From contig CANNUR010000005.1 of NCBI GenBank assembly GCA_947523045.1, positions 1-32,677 on the forward strand: a stretch of DNA of 32,677 bases, read 5' to 3'. This document shows, one piece after another, positions 1-6,843 of this stretch. Source of the DNA: an uncultured Prosthecobacter sp. (lineage in GTDB: Bacteria; Verrucomicrobiota; Verrucomicrobiia; Verrucomicrobiales; Verrucomicrobiaceae). Both the position numbers and the translations under genes were made by a program. How positions within the stretch are numbered: the stretch's first letter is position 1; the number at the start of each line of letters is the position of its first letter. Below the pieces are notes generated by a model that worked only from the letters and a program-made list of their open reading frames with translations, was not told where the DNA came from and made no database searches.

Positions 1-252
1 CACGCCCTTGTCCTCCCGACACACGCCCTTGTCCTCCCGACACACGCCCTTGTCCTCCCGACACACGCCCTTGTCCTCCCGACACACGCCCTTGTCCTAC
101 CGACACGCGCCTTTGTCCTACCGACACACGCCCTTGTCCTACCGACACGCGCCCTTGTCCTACCTACACGCGGACAAATCCAACCGACACGCAGGCAAAT
201 CCTGCCGACGTACGCCCTTGTCTTGCCGACACGCAGGCAAATCCGCCCGTTT
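1..252. repeat. 21-bp tandem repeat array, open at the left window edge
   Basis: About twelve head-to-tail units of 21 bp, with core CGCCCTTGTCCTCCCGACA. The first four units (from 1, 22, 43 and 64) are identical. Units from 85 to 168 carry TCCTACC in place of TCCTCCC, plus a few substitutions. Units at 169-189, 190-210 and 232-252 replace the CCCTTGTCC block with GGACAAATCC or AGGCAAATCC, and the unit at 211-231 returns to the first type. The array therefore decays from perfect to degenerate toward the right and probably continues beyond the window. Because 21 is a multiple of 3, reading frames stay open as heptapeptide repeats, but I see no sign that it is translated. There are no unique spacers, so it is not CRISPR. 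Confidence 0.93.
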
Positions 253-408
253 TCCGGGCTTCCAAGACGAAACCCCGCCCAAAACCGCCGTTTTTCCGGT
301 CATTCCGCGTCATTTCCGCCCTTTTTCGTGGCCTTCGGCACTCTGACGCGCTTTTCGCCGCCGCAGGCCCGGAGCGCGAGCCTCGCGGAGCCTGCTGGAA
401 TGTAGCCA
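253..408. other. intergenic stretch without a recognisable gene
   Basis: No recognisable coding sequence. A short string near 329-352 (GTGGCCTTCGGCACTCTGA) recurs in diverged form near 532-552. The segment around 368-400 resembles 467-512, both containing a GCGGAGCCTGCT or GCGCAGCCTGCT core. This hints at old local duplication. Confidence 0.4.
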
Positions 409-452
409 TCACACTCCGTGTGATGATCCCCCACGCCTCACACGGAGTGTGA
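409..452. repeat. inverted pair of small palindromes (REPIN-like)
   Basis: TCACACTCCGTGTGA at 409-423 is a hairpin with 6-bp arms and a TCC loop. TCACACGGAGTGTGA at 438-452 is its exact reverse complement, extended to 7-bp arms by flanking C and G. The two hairpins are 14 bp apart in opposite orientation, so the unit can fold as two stem-loops or as one long stem. This is the layout of REP doublets, or of a paired binding site for a dimeric protein. The function is not known. Confidence 0.8.
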
Positions 453-453
453 G

Positions 454-701
454 GACTACTTTAAAACCCGGGGCGCGCGCATGGCGCAGCCTGCTCGCTC
501 AGGGGTCCAGCGTGTGGCCAACTCCCCGAGCGAGTGGCCTTCGGCACACTCGCGCTCCGTCAGATCGAAGCGGGAGATTTCTTGGAACGCCGAGGGGCCA
601 AAGTGCGTCGGGGCTTCATCGAGTCCAGGAGCGATCGAACGCTGGCCGTCAGCCGCGGCGGCGCTCGGCATTACACGCGACGCCGTAGGCTACACGGCGT
701 G
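454..701. other. intergenic stretch without a recognisable gene
   Basis: Open frames exist on both strands, but none gives a protein I recognise, and all overlap one another as expected in GC-rich DNA. It lies downstream of the minus-strand gene at 702-1346. I see no terminator hairpin with a T-run in it. Confidence 0.35.
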
Positions 702-1346
702 TTATGCCGCGCTCTTCGACTCGGGTCTCGCCCGCAAGACGAGACAGGATTTGCCCAGCCAAGCCAAGTCGTCAGCCCACCCCGCCTGCAAGACTGCCGC
801 ACCAAACAGGGAACGAACTGGACCTTGGCACACTACGGCATTCTGTTGATCCACTGCGGGCATTGCGGCGCGAAACGTACGCACAGCGAGTTCTGCATCG
901 CCACAATGGGTGGCCATCTTCGCTTCCTTCGTGACAAATGCCTCCCAGATGAAGAGGCCTTCGCCCGCCTGCTGGAATGCCGGCCAGTCGACGAATACTT
1001 CGGGGCGCCTGTCGAGGCTCCTCCCAAGCTGCTTCAATATCCACAGAACCTCGGTAAGACCTGTGGCGAGCGCACCAACCCCGCCAGCAGCACTCCATGA
1101 ACGATCACCCTCCCCGGGCCCGGCCGACGTGAGCCCGAGCGGATCATCGGGAACAGGAACAAACAAGGGACACTCGAACCCGACCGCCACACGGTGTCCA
1201 GCCACAACGTCCTTCGAGATACGCTCGACAAACTGTTGGATGTCCTGCCCAGTCGTGCAGCCGTCTGCTGAGTCATTGGCCGCGAGGCGCGCCCACCCGA
1301 AGTTGCCCCGCTTGATCGAGCCGATGTCCGCGCAGTAAATAATCAT
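702..1346 (-). CDS. hypothetical protein, possibly DUF429-like (RNase H fold)
   Basis: 214 residues starting at ATG 1346. I do not recognise the family firmly. The N-terminus IYCADIGSIKRGNFGWARL has an acidic residue on the first strand followed by a glycine-rich turn. Near residue 55 there is VAVGFECPLFVPVP, and near 80-95 EGDRSWSAAGGVGALATGL. This order resembles the DUF429 group of predicted RNase H-like nucleases, but that is a weak inference. It has no signal peptide or membrane segment. It stands alone between two repeat-rich tracts, the kind of setting seen for accessory genes. The weak AGGCG six bases before the start may act as a ribosome site. The protein is real on composition; its function is open. 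Confidence 0.6.
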   Translation of the reverse strand: MIIYCADIGSIKRGNFGWARLAANDSADGCTTGQDIQQFVERISKDVVAGHRVAVGFECPLFVPVPDDPLGLTSAGPGEGDRSWSAAGGVGALATGLTEVLWILKQLGRSLDRRPEVFVDWPAFQQAGEGLFIWEAFVTKEAKMATHCGDAELAVRTFRAAMPAVDQQNAVVCQGPVRSLFGAAVLQAGWADDLAWLGKSCLVLRARPESKSAA

Positions 1347-1625
1347 TGGCTTCGCCTAGACATTAAGTGGCATACGTATCATTCAGCCTCCCATTGCCAG
1401 AACAGGTTCGGACGCACAGAAGCTTGGTACTACGGGCCAAGGCCGCCCGAGCGGGCCGACTTCGTCGCTGAAAACGTGCATGGCAGGAGCCTGTCAAACA
1501 CAGGGAATCCCGTCAAGGAAAAGGCCGATCCAGCCTCCAGCGACCCGACAGCGCGGGCTGGGGCGAAGTGGCTGCTGTTTTCAACCGCAGGTGGCCCGTT
1601 TGGAAACCGATCCCACGGCCCGAAC

Positions 1626-1664
1626 CGCGGGGTCGCTGCCCCCGCCTACAGATGGCACCGGCGC
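1626..1664. repeat. hairpin repeat family A, copy 1
   Basis: GCGGGG at 1627-1632 pairs with CCCCGC across a short loop. It is followed by a spacer of the form ACAGATGGCACCGGCGC. A diverged second copy lies at 1858-1897, with the same order of stem, loop (TCGCTGC here, TCACTGC there) and trailing sequence. Confidence 0.7.
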
Positions 1665-1756
1665 TTGAGGCCTGCGACACCTCACCCGTCTGCCCGCAGG
1701 CGTCGTTCGTCAGAACGCGGGATCGGCAACCGGCTGCCTGCCACCCGCCCCATCCC

Positions 1757-1774
1757 CGCCGTCTGGCGACGGCG
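1757..1774. repeat. 18-bp palindrome
   Basis: CGCCGTC (1757-1763), loop TGGC, then GACGGCG (1768-1774) form a perfect 7-bp stem. The following GCCTACATG resembles the segment after family A copy 1, so this is probably another variant of the same intergenic module. Confidence 0.65.
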
Positions 1775-1857
1775 CCTACATGCCCCCCATCCTCCTCTCA
1801 GGATCAGCGTCTCATCAGCGGTTCAAAAAGGGTTGGCAGAGCGGTCAGACCGGGAAT

Positions 1858-1897
1858 GCGGGGTCACTGCCCCCGCCGACAGAGGGAACCACGGCGC
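1858..1897. repeat. hairpin repeat family A, copy 2
   Basis: Second copy of the GCGGGG-loop-CCCCGC hairpin found at 1626-1664, with trailing ACAGAGGGAACCACGGCGC. It sits directly after the phrase TGGCAGAGCGGTCAGACCG, itself a small palindrome (CGGTC-A-GACCG). Confidence 0.7.
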
Positions 1898-1920
1898 CGA
1901 CGCAGCGACGCCCTACCCGG

Positions 1921-1961
1921 TTTGTCTTCGTGACCTTTGTGCGATTCGTGGTTTCAAAGTC
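1921..1961. repeat. TTCGTG-type low-complexity intergenic motif
   Basis: Contains TCTTCGTGACC, TTTGTGCG and ATTCGTGGTTTCA in a row, a quasi-periodic series of (T)TNGTG steps. Related but diverged series occur at 2017-2087 and near 2192-2230 and 2313-2335. There is no coding sense in any frame. Confidence 0.55.
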
Positions 1962-1971
1962 CGGCCACCCA

Positions 1972-2006
1972 GAAGAAGCGGAAGAGTGCCCGCGCTCCCC
2001 TCGGCC
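1972..2006. repeat. direct repeat family B, copy 1 (damaged hairpin)
   Basis: Matches 2229-2264 closely (GAAGCGG, then AAGAGTGCCCGCGCTCCC, then TCGG). It lacks two bases of the left arm, so its GCGGGCA/TGCCCGC stem is broken. It is evidently a decayed copy. Confidence 0.7.
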
Positions 2007-2016
2007 AGCGCTTGCC

Positions 2017-2087
2017 ATCGGCGCTCATCGGCGACATCTGCGGTTTGATCTTCTGTGTCTCTGCGGAATCTGTGAAATCTGCGGACC
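2017..2087. repeat. CTGCGG-type low-complexity intergenic motif
   Basis: A run of near-repeats: CATCGGCGACATCTGCGG, then TCTGTGTCTCTGCGG, then ATCTGTGAAATCTGCGG. Each module ends in CTGCGG and is spaced by 15-18 bases. It is the same theme as 1921-1961. Confidence 0.6.
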
Positions 2088-2123
2088 TTCTGGGTTTGGG
2101 GAATGACCGGACGAGGTGGCAGA

Positions 2124-2141
2124 GCGGCGCGGAAGCGCCGC
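2124..2141. repeat. 18-bp palindrome after TGGCAGAGCGG opener
   Basis: GCGGCGC (2124-2130), loop GGAA, then GCGCCGC (2135-2141) form a perfect stem. It is followed by ACTCAAGGGCGCTGCGCGC. Confidence 0.75.
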
Positions 2142-2228
2142 ACTCAAGGGCGCTGCGCGCGGTCGTGGGCCCTCCTCCACCCTCAACCATCCGCCCTCTG
2201 CGGTTTCTACCTCTGCGGTGCTCCCTTC

Positions 2229-2264
2229 TGAAGAAGCGGGCAAGAGTGCCCGCGCTCCCTTCGG
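2229..2264. repeat. direct repeat family B, copy 2 (intact hairpin)
   Basis: GCGGGCA (2236-2242), loop AGAG, TGCCCGC (2247-2253) form a perfect 7-bp stem inside a segment of about 35 bp that is repeated from 1972-2006. Confidence 0.8.
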
Positions 2265-2272
2265 ATCAGCAC

Positions 2273-2293
2273 GGCGCTCTGGGACAGAGCGCC
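2273..2293. repeat. 21-bp palindrome with 9-bp arms
   Basis: GGCGCTCTG (2273-2281), loop GGA, CAGAGCGCC (2285-2293) form a perfect stem-loop. There is no T-run on either side, so it is unlikely to be a classic intrinsic terminator. It lies about 57 bp beyond the stop of the minus-strand gene ending at 2350. Confidence 0.75.
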
Positions 2294-2349
2294 CGACCCT
2301 TTCCCCCTTCCGGGCTTTCCGTGTCTTCCGTAGGCCCTCATCCCTCCCC

Positions 2350-2700
2350 CTACAGTTCCACCCCCGCGGCCTTGAGCAGGCGCATCGTCAGCAGGTAGAG
2401 CAGGAAGGTTCCGAGCACGCCGGCGGCGAGCGCCGGCCAGAAACCGCCGAGCTTGCGGATGAGCCAGGGCATGAGCAGGAACATGGGCAGGGTCGGCAGA
2501 ACGAACCAGAAGGTGCCGTAGGCGTGGCGGCCGATCAGGCCGGCGTCGCGGGTCTCGGCGTAGAGCCAAATGAAGGCGAGCAGGGAGGTCAGCGGCAGCG
2601 AGTGGAGGATGCTGGCGACGGCGTTGTTGCGCTTGGCGACCTCGGTCACGGCGACGATGACACCGGCGCTGAGGAAGAGTTTGACGAGGTAGTAGGTCAT
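2350..2700 (-). CDS. DUF3147 family small membrane protein
   Basis: 116 residues beginning MTYYLVKLFLSAG at ATG 2700. Four hydrophobic segments are visible at roughly residues 3-20, 32-48, 64-80 and 86-108, with few charged residues between. This fits the DUF3147 family of short inner-membrane proteins of unknown function. The upstream extension of the frame to 2916 overlaps the sulfatase gene and is not needed. The gene starts 43 bases after the sulfatase at 2744-4096 and is probably the last gene of the same leftward transcript. No good ribosome site is seen. Family membership is fairly likely; the role is unknown. Confidence 0.75.
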   Translation of the reverse strand: MTYYLVKLFLSAGVIVAVTEVAKRNNAVASILHSLPLTSLLAFIWLYAETRDAGLIGRHAYGTFWFVLPTLPMFLLMPWLIRKLGGFWPALAAGVLGTFLLYLLTMRLLKAAGVEL

Positions 2701-2743
2701 GGCGGCGTCACCATGCCGGCAGCGGCGGGTCGCCGTCAAGGGT

Positions 2744-4096
2744 TCAGCGACCGCGCCCCGGCTTGCCGAGTTCGCCGGCACGGGCCGGGTCGTGCTGCGG
2801 ATTGGCCACCGGCAGGCGGGCGCCGACGCGGGCGCGCCAGTCGTGCAGGGTTTGCCGCAAGGCGCGGGCGCGCTCGGGCTCGGTGCTGGCAAGGTTCCTC
2901 GTCTCGGCGGGATCATCGGCGAGCTGATACAACTCCAGGCGGTTGTCCTCGAAGAACTCGAGCAGTTTCCAGTCGCCCTCGCGCACGGCGCTGGCGGGGG
3001 TGCTGTGGTGGTAGTGCGGCAGATGCCAGAACAGCGCCTCGCGCTTCAACGCTGCGGCCGGATCGGCGAACAGGGGCCGCAGGCTGACGCCATCGAGCGC
3101 GCCCTCCGGCACCGCGACGCCGGCGAGCTCGGCGAAGGTGGCATGCAGGTCGGTGGTGATGGCGGGTGTGGTGCAAACGGCGCCGGCGGGGATGTGGCCG
3201 GGCCAGCGGGCGATGGCTGGCACACGGACGCCGCCTTCGTAGAGGCTGCCCTTTTCGCCGCGCAGGGGTCGGTTGGAGGTGACGACGGTGCCGTTCTGCT
3301 CGTGCTCAAGGCCGCCGTTGTCGGAGACGAAGAAGACGAGGGTGTTGTCCTTCAGCCCCAAGCGGTCGAGGGCGGCGAGCAGGCGACCGACACTGGCATC
3401 GAGTTCGGCGAGCAGGCCGGCGTACTCGGGTCGGCTCGGATAGCCGGGCATGGCCGGTTTGGCGCGAAAGTGGTCGAGTCGCTCGGGCGTGGTGCTGAGC
3501 GGGATGTGCACGGCGTTGTGCGAGACCTGCAGCAGGAAGGGCCGGTCGCGCCCGGCCTCGAGGAAGGCGATGGCCTTGTCGGTCAGGTACTCGGTGGTGC
3601 GTCGCTCGACCCCGCCCTGCTTCTGGACGTTGCCCTTGGTTTCCTCGGCACTCTGCCAGCCCTGATCGCCGGGGCCAAAGCCGGCGCCGCCGAGGTGCCA
3701 CTTGCCGAAGTAACCGGTGCGATAGCCGGCAGTCGCCAGGCGTTCGGCAAAGGTCTCGACCTCGAGCGGCAACTGCAGCGGCACGACCGGGTCGCTCAGC
3801 TTCGCCCAGGGCCGGCGATGGCCGGGGATGTGCTGGGTGATGCCGTAGCGCGCCTGGTCGCGACCGCTCTGCAGGTTGGCGCGGGTCGGCGAGCAGACCG
3901 GACCGGCGTAAAACTGCGTGAAGCGCAGGCCCTCGCGGGCGAGCTGGTCGAGATGCGGTGTCTCGTTGTAGGTGTTGCCGTAGCAACCGGCATCGGCCCA
4001 GCCGAGGTCGTCGGCGAGAATGAGCAGGACGTTCGGCGACTGTGCCACGGCGGGCACGGCAGCGACGAACAAGACCAGGGCGAGACGACGCAGCAT
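2744..4096 (-). CDS. secreted arylsulfatase-type sulfatase (S1 family)
   Basis: 450 residues. It hydrolyses sulfate esters, probably of sulfated polysaccharide, outside the cytoplasm. A signal peptide (residues 1-18, ending AVA before QSP) is followed by the metal pair D29-D30 in LILADDLG. C68-S-P-T-R72 is the cysteine-type site that a formylglycine-generating enzyme must convert. K132 and H134 lie in GKWHLGG, H198 in NAVHIP, the metal ligands in SDNGG at 258-262, and a Lys in GEKGSLYEGG near 282. The length is normal. It starts 5 bases after the stop of the next sulfatase, so the two are surely cotranscribed and likely translationally coupled. The true substrate cannot be read from sequence. 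Confidence 0.93.
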   Translation of the reverse strand: MLRRLALVLFVAAVPAVAQSPNVLLILADDLGWADAGCYGNTYNETPHLDQLAREGLRFTQFYAGPVCSPTRANLQSGRDQARYGITQHIPGHRRPWAKLSDPVVPLQLPLEVETFAERLATAGYRTGYFGKWHLGGAGFGPGDQGWQSAEETKGNVQKQGGVERRTTEYLTDKAIAFLEAGRDRPFLLQVSHNAVHIPLSTTPERLDHFRAKPAMPGYPSRPEYAGLLAELDASVGRLLAALDRLGLKDNTLVFFVSDNGGLEHEQNGTVVTSNRPLRGEKGSLYEGGVRVPAIARWPGHIPAGAVCTTPAITTDLHATFAELAGVAVPEGALDGVSLRPLFADPAAALKREALFWHLPHYHHSTPASAVREGDWKLLEFFEDNRLELYQLADDPAETRNLASTEPERARALRQTLHDWRARVGARLPVANPQHDPARAGELGKPGRGR

Positions 4097-4101
4097 GACG
4101 G

Positions 4102-5658
4102 TCAGTTGGTGGCCTTGCCGGCCTGGGCCTTTTTACCTCCGGCCTTTTTGCCCTTGCCAGCGCCGGGGCGCAGGAAGGATTCGGGCGGGTCCTGCTCGGG
4201 CACCTGCAGTTCGGTGCGCAGGCGGGTCAGCTCGGTGTGCAGCTGCGCACGCGCGGCGGCGTGGGCCGGATCGTCATAAACGTTGCGCATCTCGTTCGGG
4301 TCCGACTCGCGGTCGATGAGGGTCCAGTAATCCACCTCGGGTTCGTAGAAATGGAAGAGCTTGTAGCGATCGGTGACGACGCCGTAGTGCTTGCGCACGC
4401 TGTGCGCGCCTGGGAACTCGTAGTAGTGGTAGTAGAAGCTTTTGCGCCAGTCGGCCGGCGTCTGACCGGCAAAGATCGGCAGCAGGCTGCGGCCCTGCAG
4501 GTCGGCCGGCACCGGCAGGCCGGCGGCTTCGAGGAAGGTCTCGGGCAGGTCGAGGATCGACACCATGGCCGAGGAGCGACTGCCGGGCTGGATCTTGCCG
4601 GGCCAGCGGGCGAAGAGCGGGGTGGTCAGCGATTCCTCATAGATCCAGCGTTTGTCGAACCAGCCGTGTTCGCCGAGATAAAACCCTTGGTCGGAGGACA
4701 GCACCACGAGGGTGTTGTCGGCAACGCCCTCGGCCTCCAGCGCATCGAGCAGTTTGCCGACGTTTTCATCGACCGCCTTCACGGTGGCGAGGTAGTCGTG
4801 CAGGTAGCGCTGGTAGCGCCAGCGGACGATGTCGTCGCCACTGAGGCTGGCCTGGCGCATCTGCTCGTTGAGCGGCTCGTAGTAGGCGTTCCAGACCTTG
4901 AGCTGAGCGGGTGTCAGGTTCGGCGGCGGCGTCAGCTTGGCATCGCGCTCGGTGAAGGTTTTTTCCAGGGTCATGTCCTGCTCCTTCTCGGCGCGACCGC
5001 GACCGGCATAATCATCGAACAAGGTTTCCGGCTCGGGGAAGACGCGGTCGCCATGCCAGCCGAGATGGCGCAGGGCCGGCGCCCACTCGCGGTGCGGCGC
5101 CTTGTGCTGGCTCATCAGCAGGAAGGGTTTGGTTTTGTCGCGCTGCTTCAGCCACTCGACCGAGAAATCGCCGATGAGGTCGGTGGTGTAACCCTCGTGC
5201 TTGACCGGCTGGCCGTCGCGGATCATCGGCGGATTGTAATAGAGTCCCTGGCCCGGCAGGATGTGCCAGTGGTCGAAGCCGACCGGATCGCTGACGAGGT
5301 GCCACTTGCCGATGACGGCGGTTTGATAACCGGCCTTCTGCAGCATCTTCGGCATGGTGGGCTGGGAACTGTCGAAGCGGCTGCCGTTGTGGTAAAAGCC
5401 GTTGCGATGGCTGTACTTGCCGGTCTGGATCACCGCCCGGCTCGGTCCGCAGATCGAGTTCGGCACCAGACAGCGCTCGAAGAGCAGGCCCTGCTTGGCG
5501 ATGCGGTCCATGTGCGGCGTCTCCAGCAGCTTGAGCTTGTGGCCGTAGGCGCTGATCGCCTGGACGGTGAGGTCGTCGCAGAAAATGAAGACGAAGTTCG
5601 GCGGTGCCGCGGCCTGCAGACCGGCAGCGAGGGTGAGGGAGAGCAGCAGGGATTTCAT
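4102..5658 (-). CDS. secreted sulfatase (S1 family, heparan/GlcNAc-sulfatase-like)
   Basis: 518 residues from ATG 5658, chosen because MKSLLLSLTLAAGLQAAA is a clear signal peptide; the frame stays open upstream to 5745 with charged residues that would spoil it. Metal residues D28-D29 lie in FIFCDDL. The formylglycine site is C70-G-P-S-R74. K118 and H120 lie in IGKWHL, and SSDQGFYLGEHGWFDKRW is the second metal site. The NSICGPSR context and GEHGWFDKR resemble N-sulfoglucosamine or GlcNAc-6-sulfatases acting on glycosaminoglycan-type glycans, but this is a suggestion only. The C-terminus ends in a lysine/glycine-rich tail (GKGKKAGGKK). Upstream lies AGG seven bases before the start. Confidence 0.92.
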   Translation of the reverse strand: MKSLLLSLTLAAGLQAAAPPNFVFIFCDDLTVQAISAYGHKLKLLETPHMDRIAKQGLLFERCLVPNSICGPSRAVIQTGKYSHRNGFYHNGSRFDSSQPTMPKMLQKAGYQTAVIGKWHLVSDPVGFDHWHILPGQGLYYNPPMIRDGQPVKHEGYTTDLIGDFSVEWLKQRDKTKPFLLMSQHKAPHREWAPALRHLGWHGDRVFPEPETLFDDYAGRGRAEKEQDMTLEKTFTERDAKLTPPPNLTPAQLKVWNAYYEPLNEQMRQASLSGDDIVRWRYQRYLHDYLATVKAVDENVGKLLDALEAEGVADNTLVVLSSDQGFYLGEHGWFDKRWIYEESLTTPLFARWPGKIQPGSRSSAMVSILDLPETFLEAAGLPVPADLQGRSLLPIFAGQTPADWRKSFYYHYYEFPGAHSVRKHYGVVTDRYKLFHFYEPEVDYWTLIDRESDPNEMRNVYDDPAHAAARAQLHTELTRLRTELQVPEQDPPESFLRPGAGKGKKAGGKKAQAGKATN

Positions 5659-5702
5659 GAAGCGGCCTGATAACGCGGCCGCGCCGGGCATCTTGCCCGC
5701 GA

Positions 5703-6056
5703 TCACCAGCGCGCGCCGAGATCGGGTCGGCCGGCGACGCTCCACAAGTACACATAGCCCTCGATGACCTCCGCCTCGAAGGGCGGCTGCAGGGGCAGCG
5801 GCTGGCGCGCGTACTCGCCGCCGTCGATGTCTTCGAGTTCATCCAGCCGCGCCAGGGCCGCCTCATCCACTTCCCAGACCTCGCCTTCCACGGCCAGGCC
5901 GGACTTGGCATCGGCCACCAGGCCGGGGTAACCGCCGAGGTCGAAGAGGCGGAACTGCGGCTGGGTGCGCGCTTCAGCAATGAACCTCTGGCCGCGCAGC
6001 CAGCCGTGGTTGCTGCCGCCGCGCTTGAGGGTGCCGTAAACGAAGATCCGGGTCAT
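5703..6056 (-). CDS. gamma-glutamylcyclotransferase-like (AIG2/GGCT fold) protein
   Basis: 117 residues from ATG 6056. It shows the family hallmark FVYGTLKRG (residues 6-13) that forms the substrate-binding loop, EGEVWEVD near 57-64, and a Glu at about 75 in LDELEDIDGGEYAR matching the catalytic Glu position. Such enzymes release 5-oxoproline from gamma-glutamyl peptides or amines; the exact substrate is not predictable. It is cytoplasmic. Its ATG overlaps the stop of the lipoate ligase gene (ATGA at 6056-6053), so translation is coupled. It ends 44 bases before the sulfatase at 5658. Confidence 0.85.
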   Translation of the reverse strand: MTRIFVYGTLKRGGSNHGWLRGQRFIAEARTQPQFRLFDLGGYPGLVADAKSGLAVEGEVWEVDEAALARLDELEDIDGGEYARQPLPLQPPFEAEVIEGYVYLWSVAGRPDLGARW

Positions 6057-6745
6057 CGCGGGCTGAGTCGGTCGTCGCGTTCCTCCAACCACTCCGGCAG
6101 GGCGTAACGATCCCGCAGCAGCTGCTCGGCACGCGCCCGCACCGGCGCCGGCACTTCGCTCACCAGCTCGACCTCGCGGGCCAGGCGACCCGCCCAGGCC
6201 CGCCAGAAACCGGTCGGCAGCACCACCTGCTGGACGCTGCCCTGGTGCAGCAGGCCCAGGCGACCGCGGCGCTGGCCGGCACCGGCGACCTTGACCTGAC
6301 CGCGGATGACATCGTGCACGGCGGGAGCGACAAAGCAGAAGGGCGCCTCGATGACGTCCTCGGGCAGCGCCAGCCGGCAGCCGGCCTGGCCCTGCTCGCA
6401 GAGCGCTTCGGCGAGGCTGCCGTGCAGGCTGCGGTAGCTTTCCAGGGCCGAGGTCTGCGCCCAGGGATCCGTCGCCGGCACAATCACCGAGTAGGTGAAG
6501 TCGCCCTGATGCAGCACCACGCCACCGCCGGTCCAGCGGCGCACGACCGGCCAGGGCGGCAGGGAGTCGCGCAGCTTGGCGAGGCTTTGCGCGTAGCCGA
6601 GGGTGACGGTCGGCTCAGTCCAGCCATAGACGCGCAGCACGGGCGAGCCGGCCAGTTCCAGCCAGGCCTGGTCGAGGGCCATGTTCCAGGGTCCGGGCGC
6701 GGCGCCGTCCTCGTGCAGGAGCAGTCGTTCGAAGAAAGGGGTCAC
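6053..6745 (-). CDS. lipoate/octanoate-protein ligase family (LplA/LipM-like)
   Basis: 230 residues with the BPL/LplA catalytic fold. It attaches or transfers lipoyl or octanoyl groups to a lysine of E2/GcvH domains in the cytoplasm. Seen: RRWTGGGVVLHQGDFTYS (69-86), C137 in PFCFVAP, D145, and K152-x6-Q158 in VKVAGAGQRRGR, the conserved lysine loop. The cysteine places it nearer LipM-type octanoyltransferases than E. coli LplA, but both remain possible. The start is GTG at 6745 with GGAGG only one base upstream, unusually close. First gene of a leftward operon with the GGCT-like gene and two sulfatases; the metabolic link is not obvious. Confidence 0.87.
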   Translation of the reverse strand: MTPFFERLLLHEDGAAPGPWNMALDQAWLELAGSPVLRVYGWTEPTVTLGYAQSLAKLRDSLPPWPVVRRWTGGGVVLHQGDFTYSVIVPATDPWAQTSALESYRSLHGSLAEALCEQGQAGCRLALPEDVIEAPFCFVAPAVHDVIRGQVKVAGAGQRRGRLGLLHQGSVQQVVLPTGFWRAWAGRLAREVELVSEVPAPVRARAEQLLRDRYALPEWLEERDDRLSPR

Positions 6746-6802
6746 GCCTCCAAGATGACGCGGCCGGCGCGCCTGTCACCGGCGTTCTCTTGTGGGTCGA
6801 AT

Positions 6803-6831
6803 CTTGTCAGGCATCCGGGAAGCTGTTTCAA
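6803..6831 (-). promoter_or_regulatory. candidate promoter of the lipoate ligase-sulfatase operon
   Basis: On the minus strand TTGAAA (6831-6826), a 17-base spacer, then GACAAG (6808-6803). The -35 overlaps the left half of the inverted repeat at 6828-6843. The match to the -10 consensus is only partial. Confidence 0.4.
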
Positions 6832-6843
6832 ACGTTCGTTTGA
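6828..6843. promoter_or_regulatory. perfect inverted repeat, probable TetR operator
   Basis: TCAAACG-TT-CGTTTGA, with 7-bp arms matching exactly around a 2-base centre. It sits in the 133-bp gap between two divergent operons, 36 bases before the start of the TetR-domain gene. Size and symmetry are right for a TetR-family dimer, and such repressors normally bind next to their own gene. Each half overlaps a -35-like hexamer of a divergent promoter, so binding could silence both directions. Confidence 0.8.

Larger units (their letters stand above)
1347..2349. repeat. 1-kb mosaic of degenerate intergenic repeats
   Basis: No convincing gene in about 1,000 bases. The tract is a patchwork of short palindromes and repeated phrases, several present twice in diverged form; the clearest are listed separately. 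The shared opener TGGCAGAGCGG occurs at about 1833 and about 2117, each time followed by a different hairpin. Other phrases alternate CTGCGG, TCTGTG and TTCGTGG. Such modules are typical of intergenic DNA in Verrucomicrobiota and some other phyla, from general recollection and not from a search. They look like copies spread by an unknown mechanism and then decayed. Open frames here are artefacts. Confidence 0.75.

Noticed and set aside
1..252. CRISPR array
   Set aside because: Units are contiguous 21-mers with no unique spacers and no cas genes nearby.
8..346. Plus-strand frame of heptapeptide repeats over the tandem array
   Set aside because: It is a by-product of the 21-bp period; the sequence after the array has no protein character and there is no ribosome site.
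534..1100. Plus-strand 188-residue frame
   Set aside because: Mostly antisense to the gene at 702-1346 and without recognisable features.
2273..2293. Intrinsic terminator of the leftward sulfatase operon
   Set aside because: Strong hairpin but no T-run on the minus strand; it is better explained as one of the local palindromic repeats.
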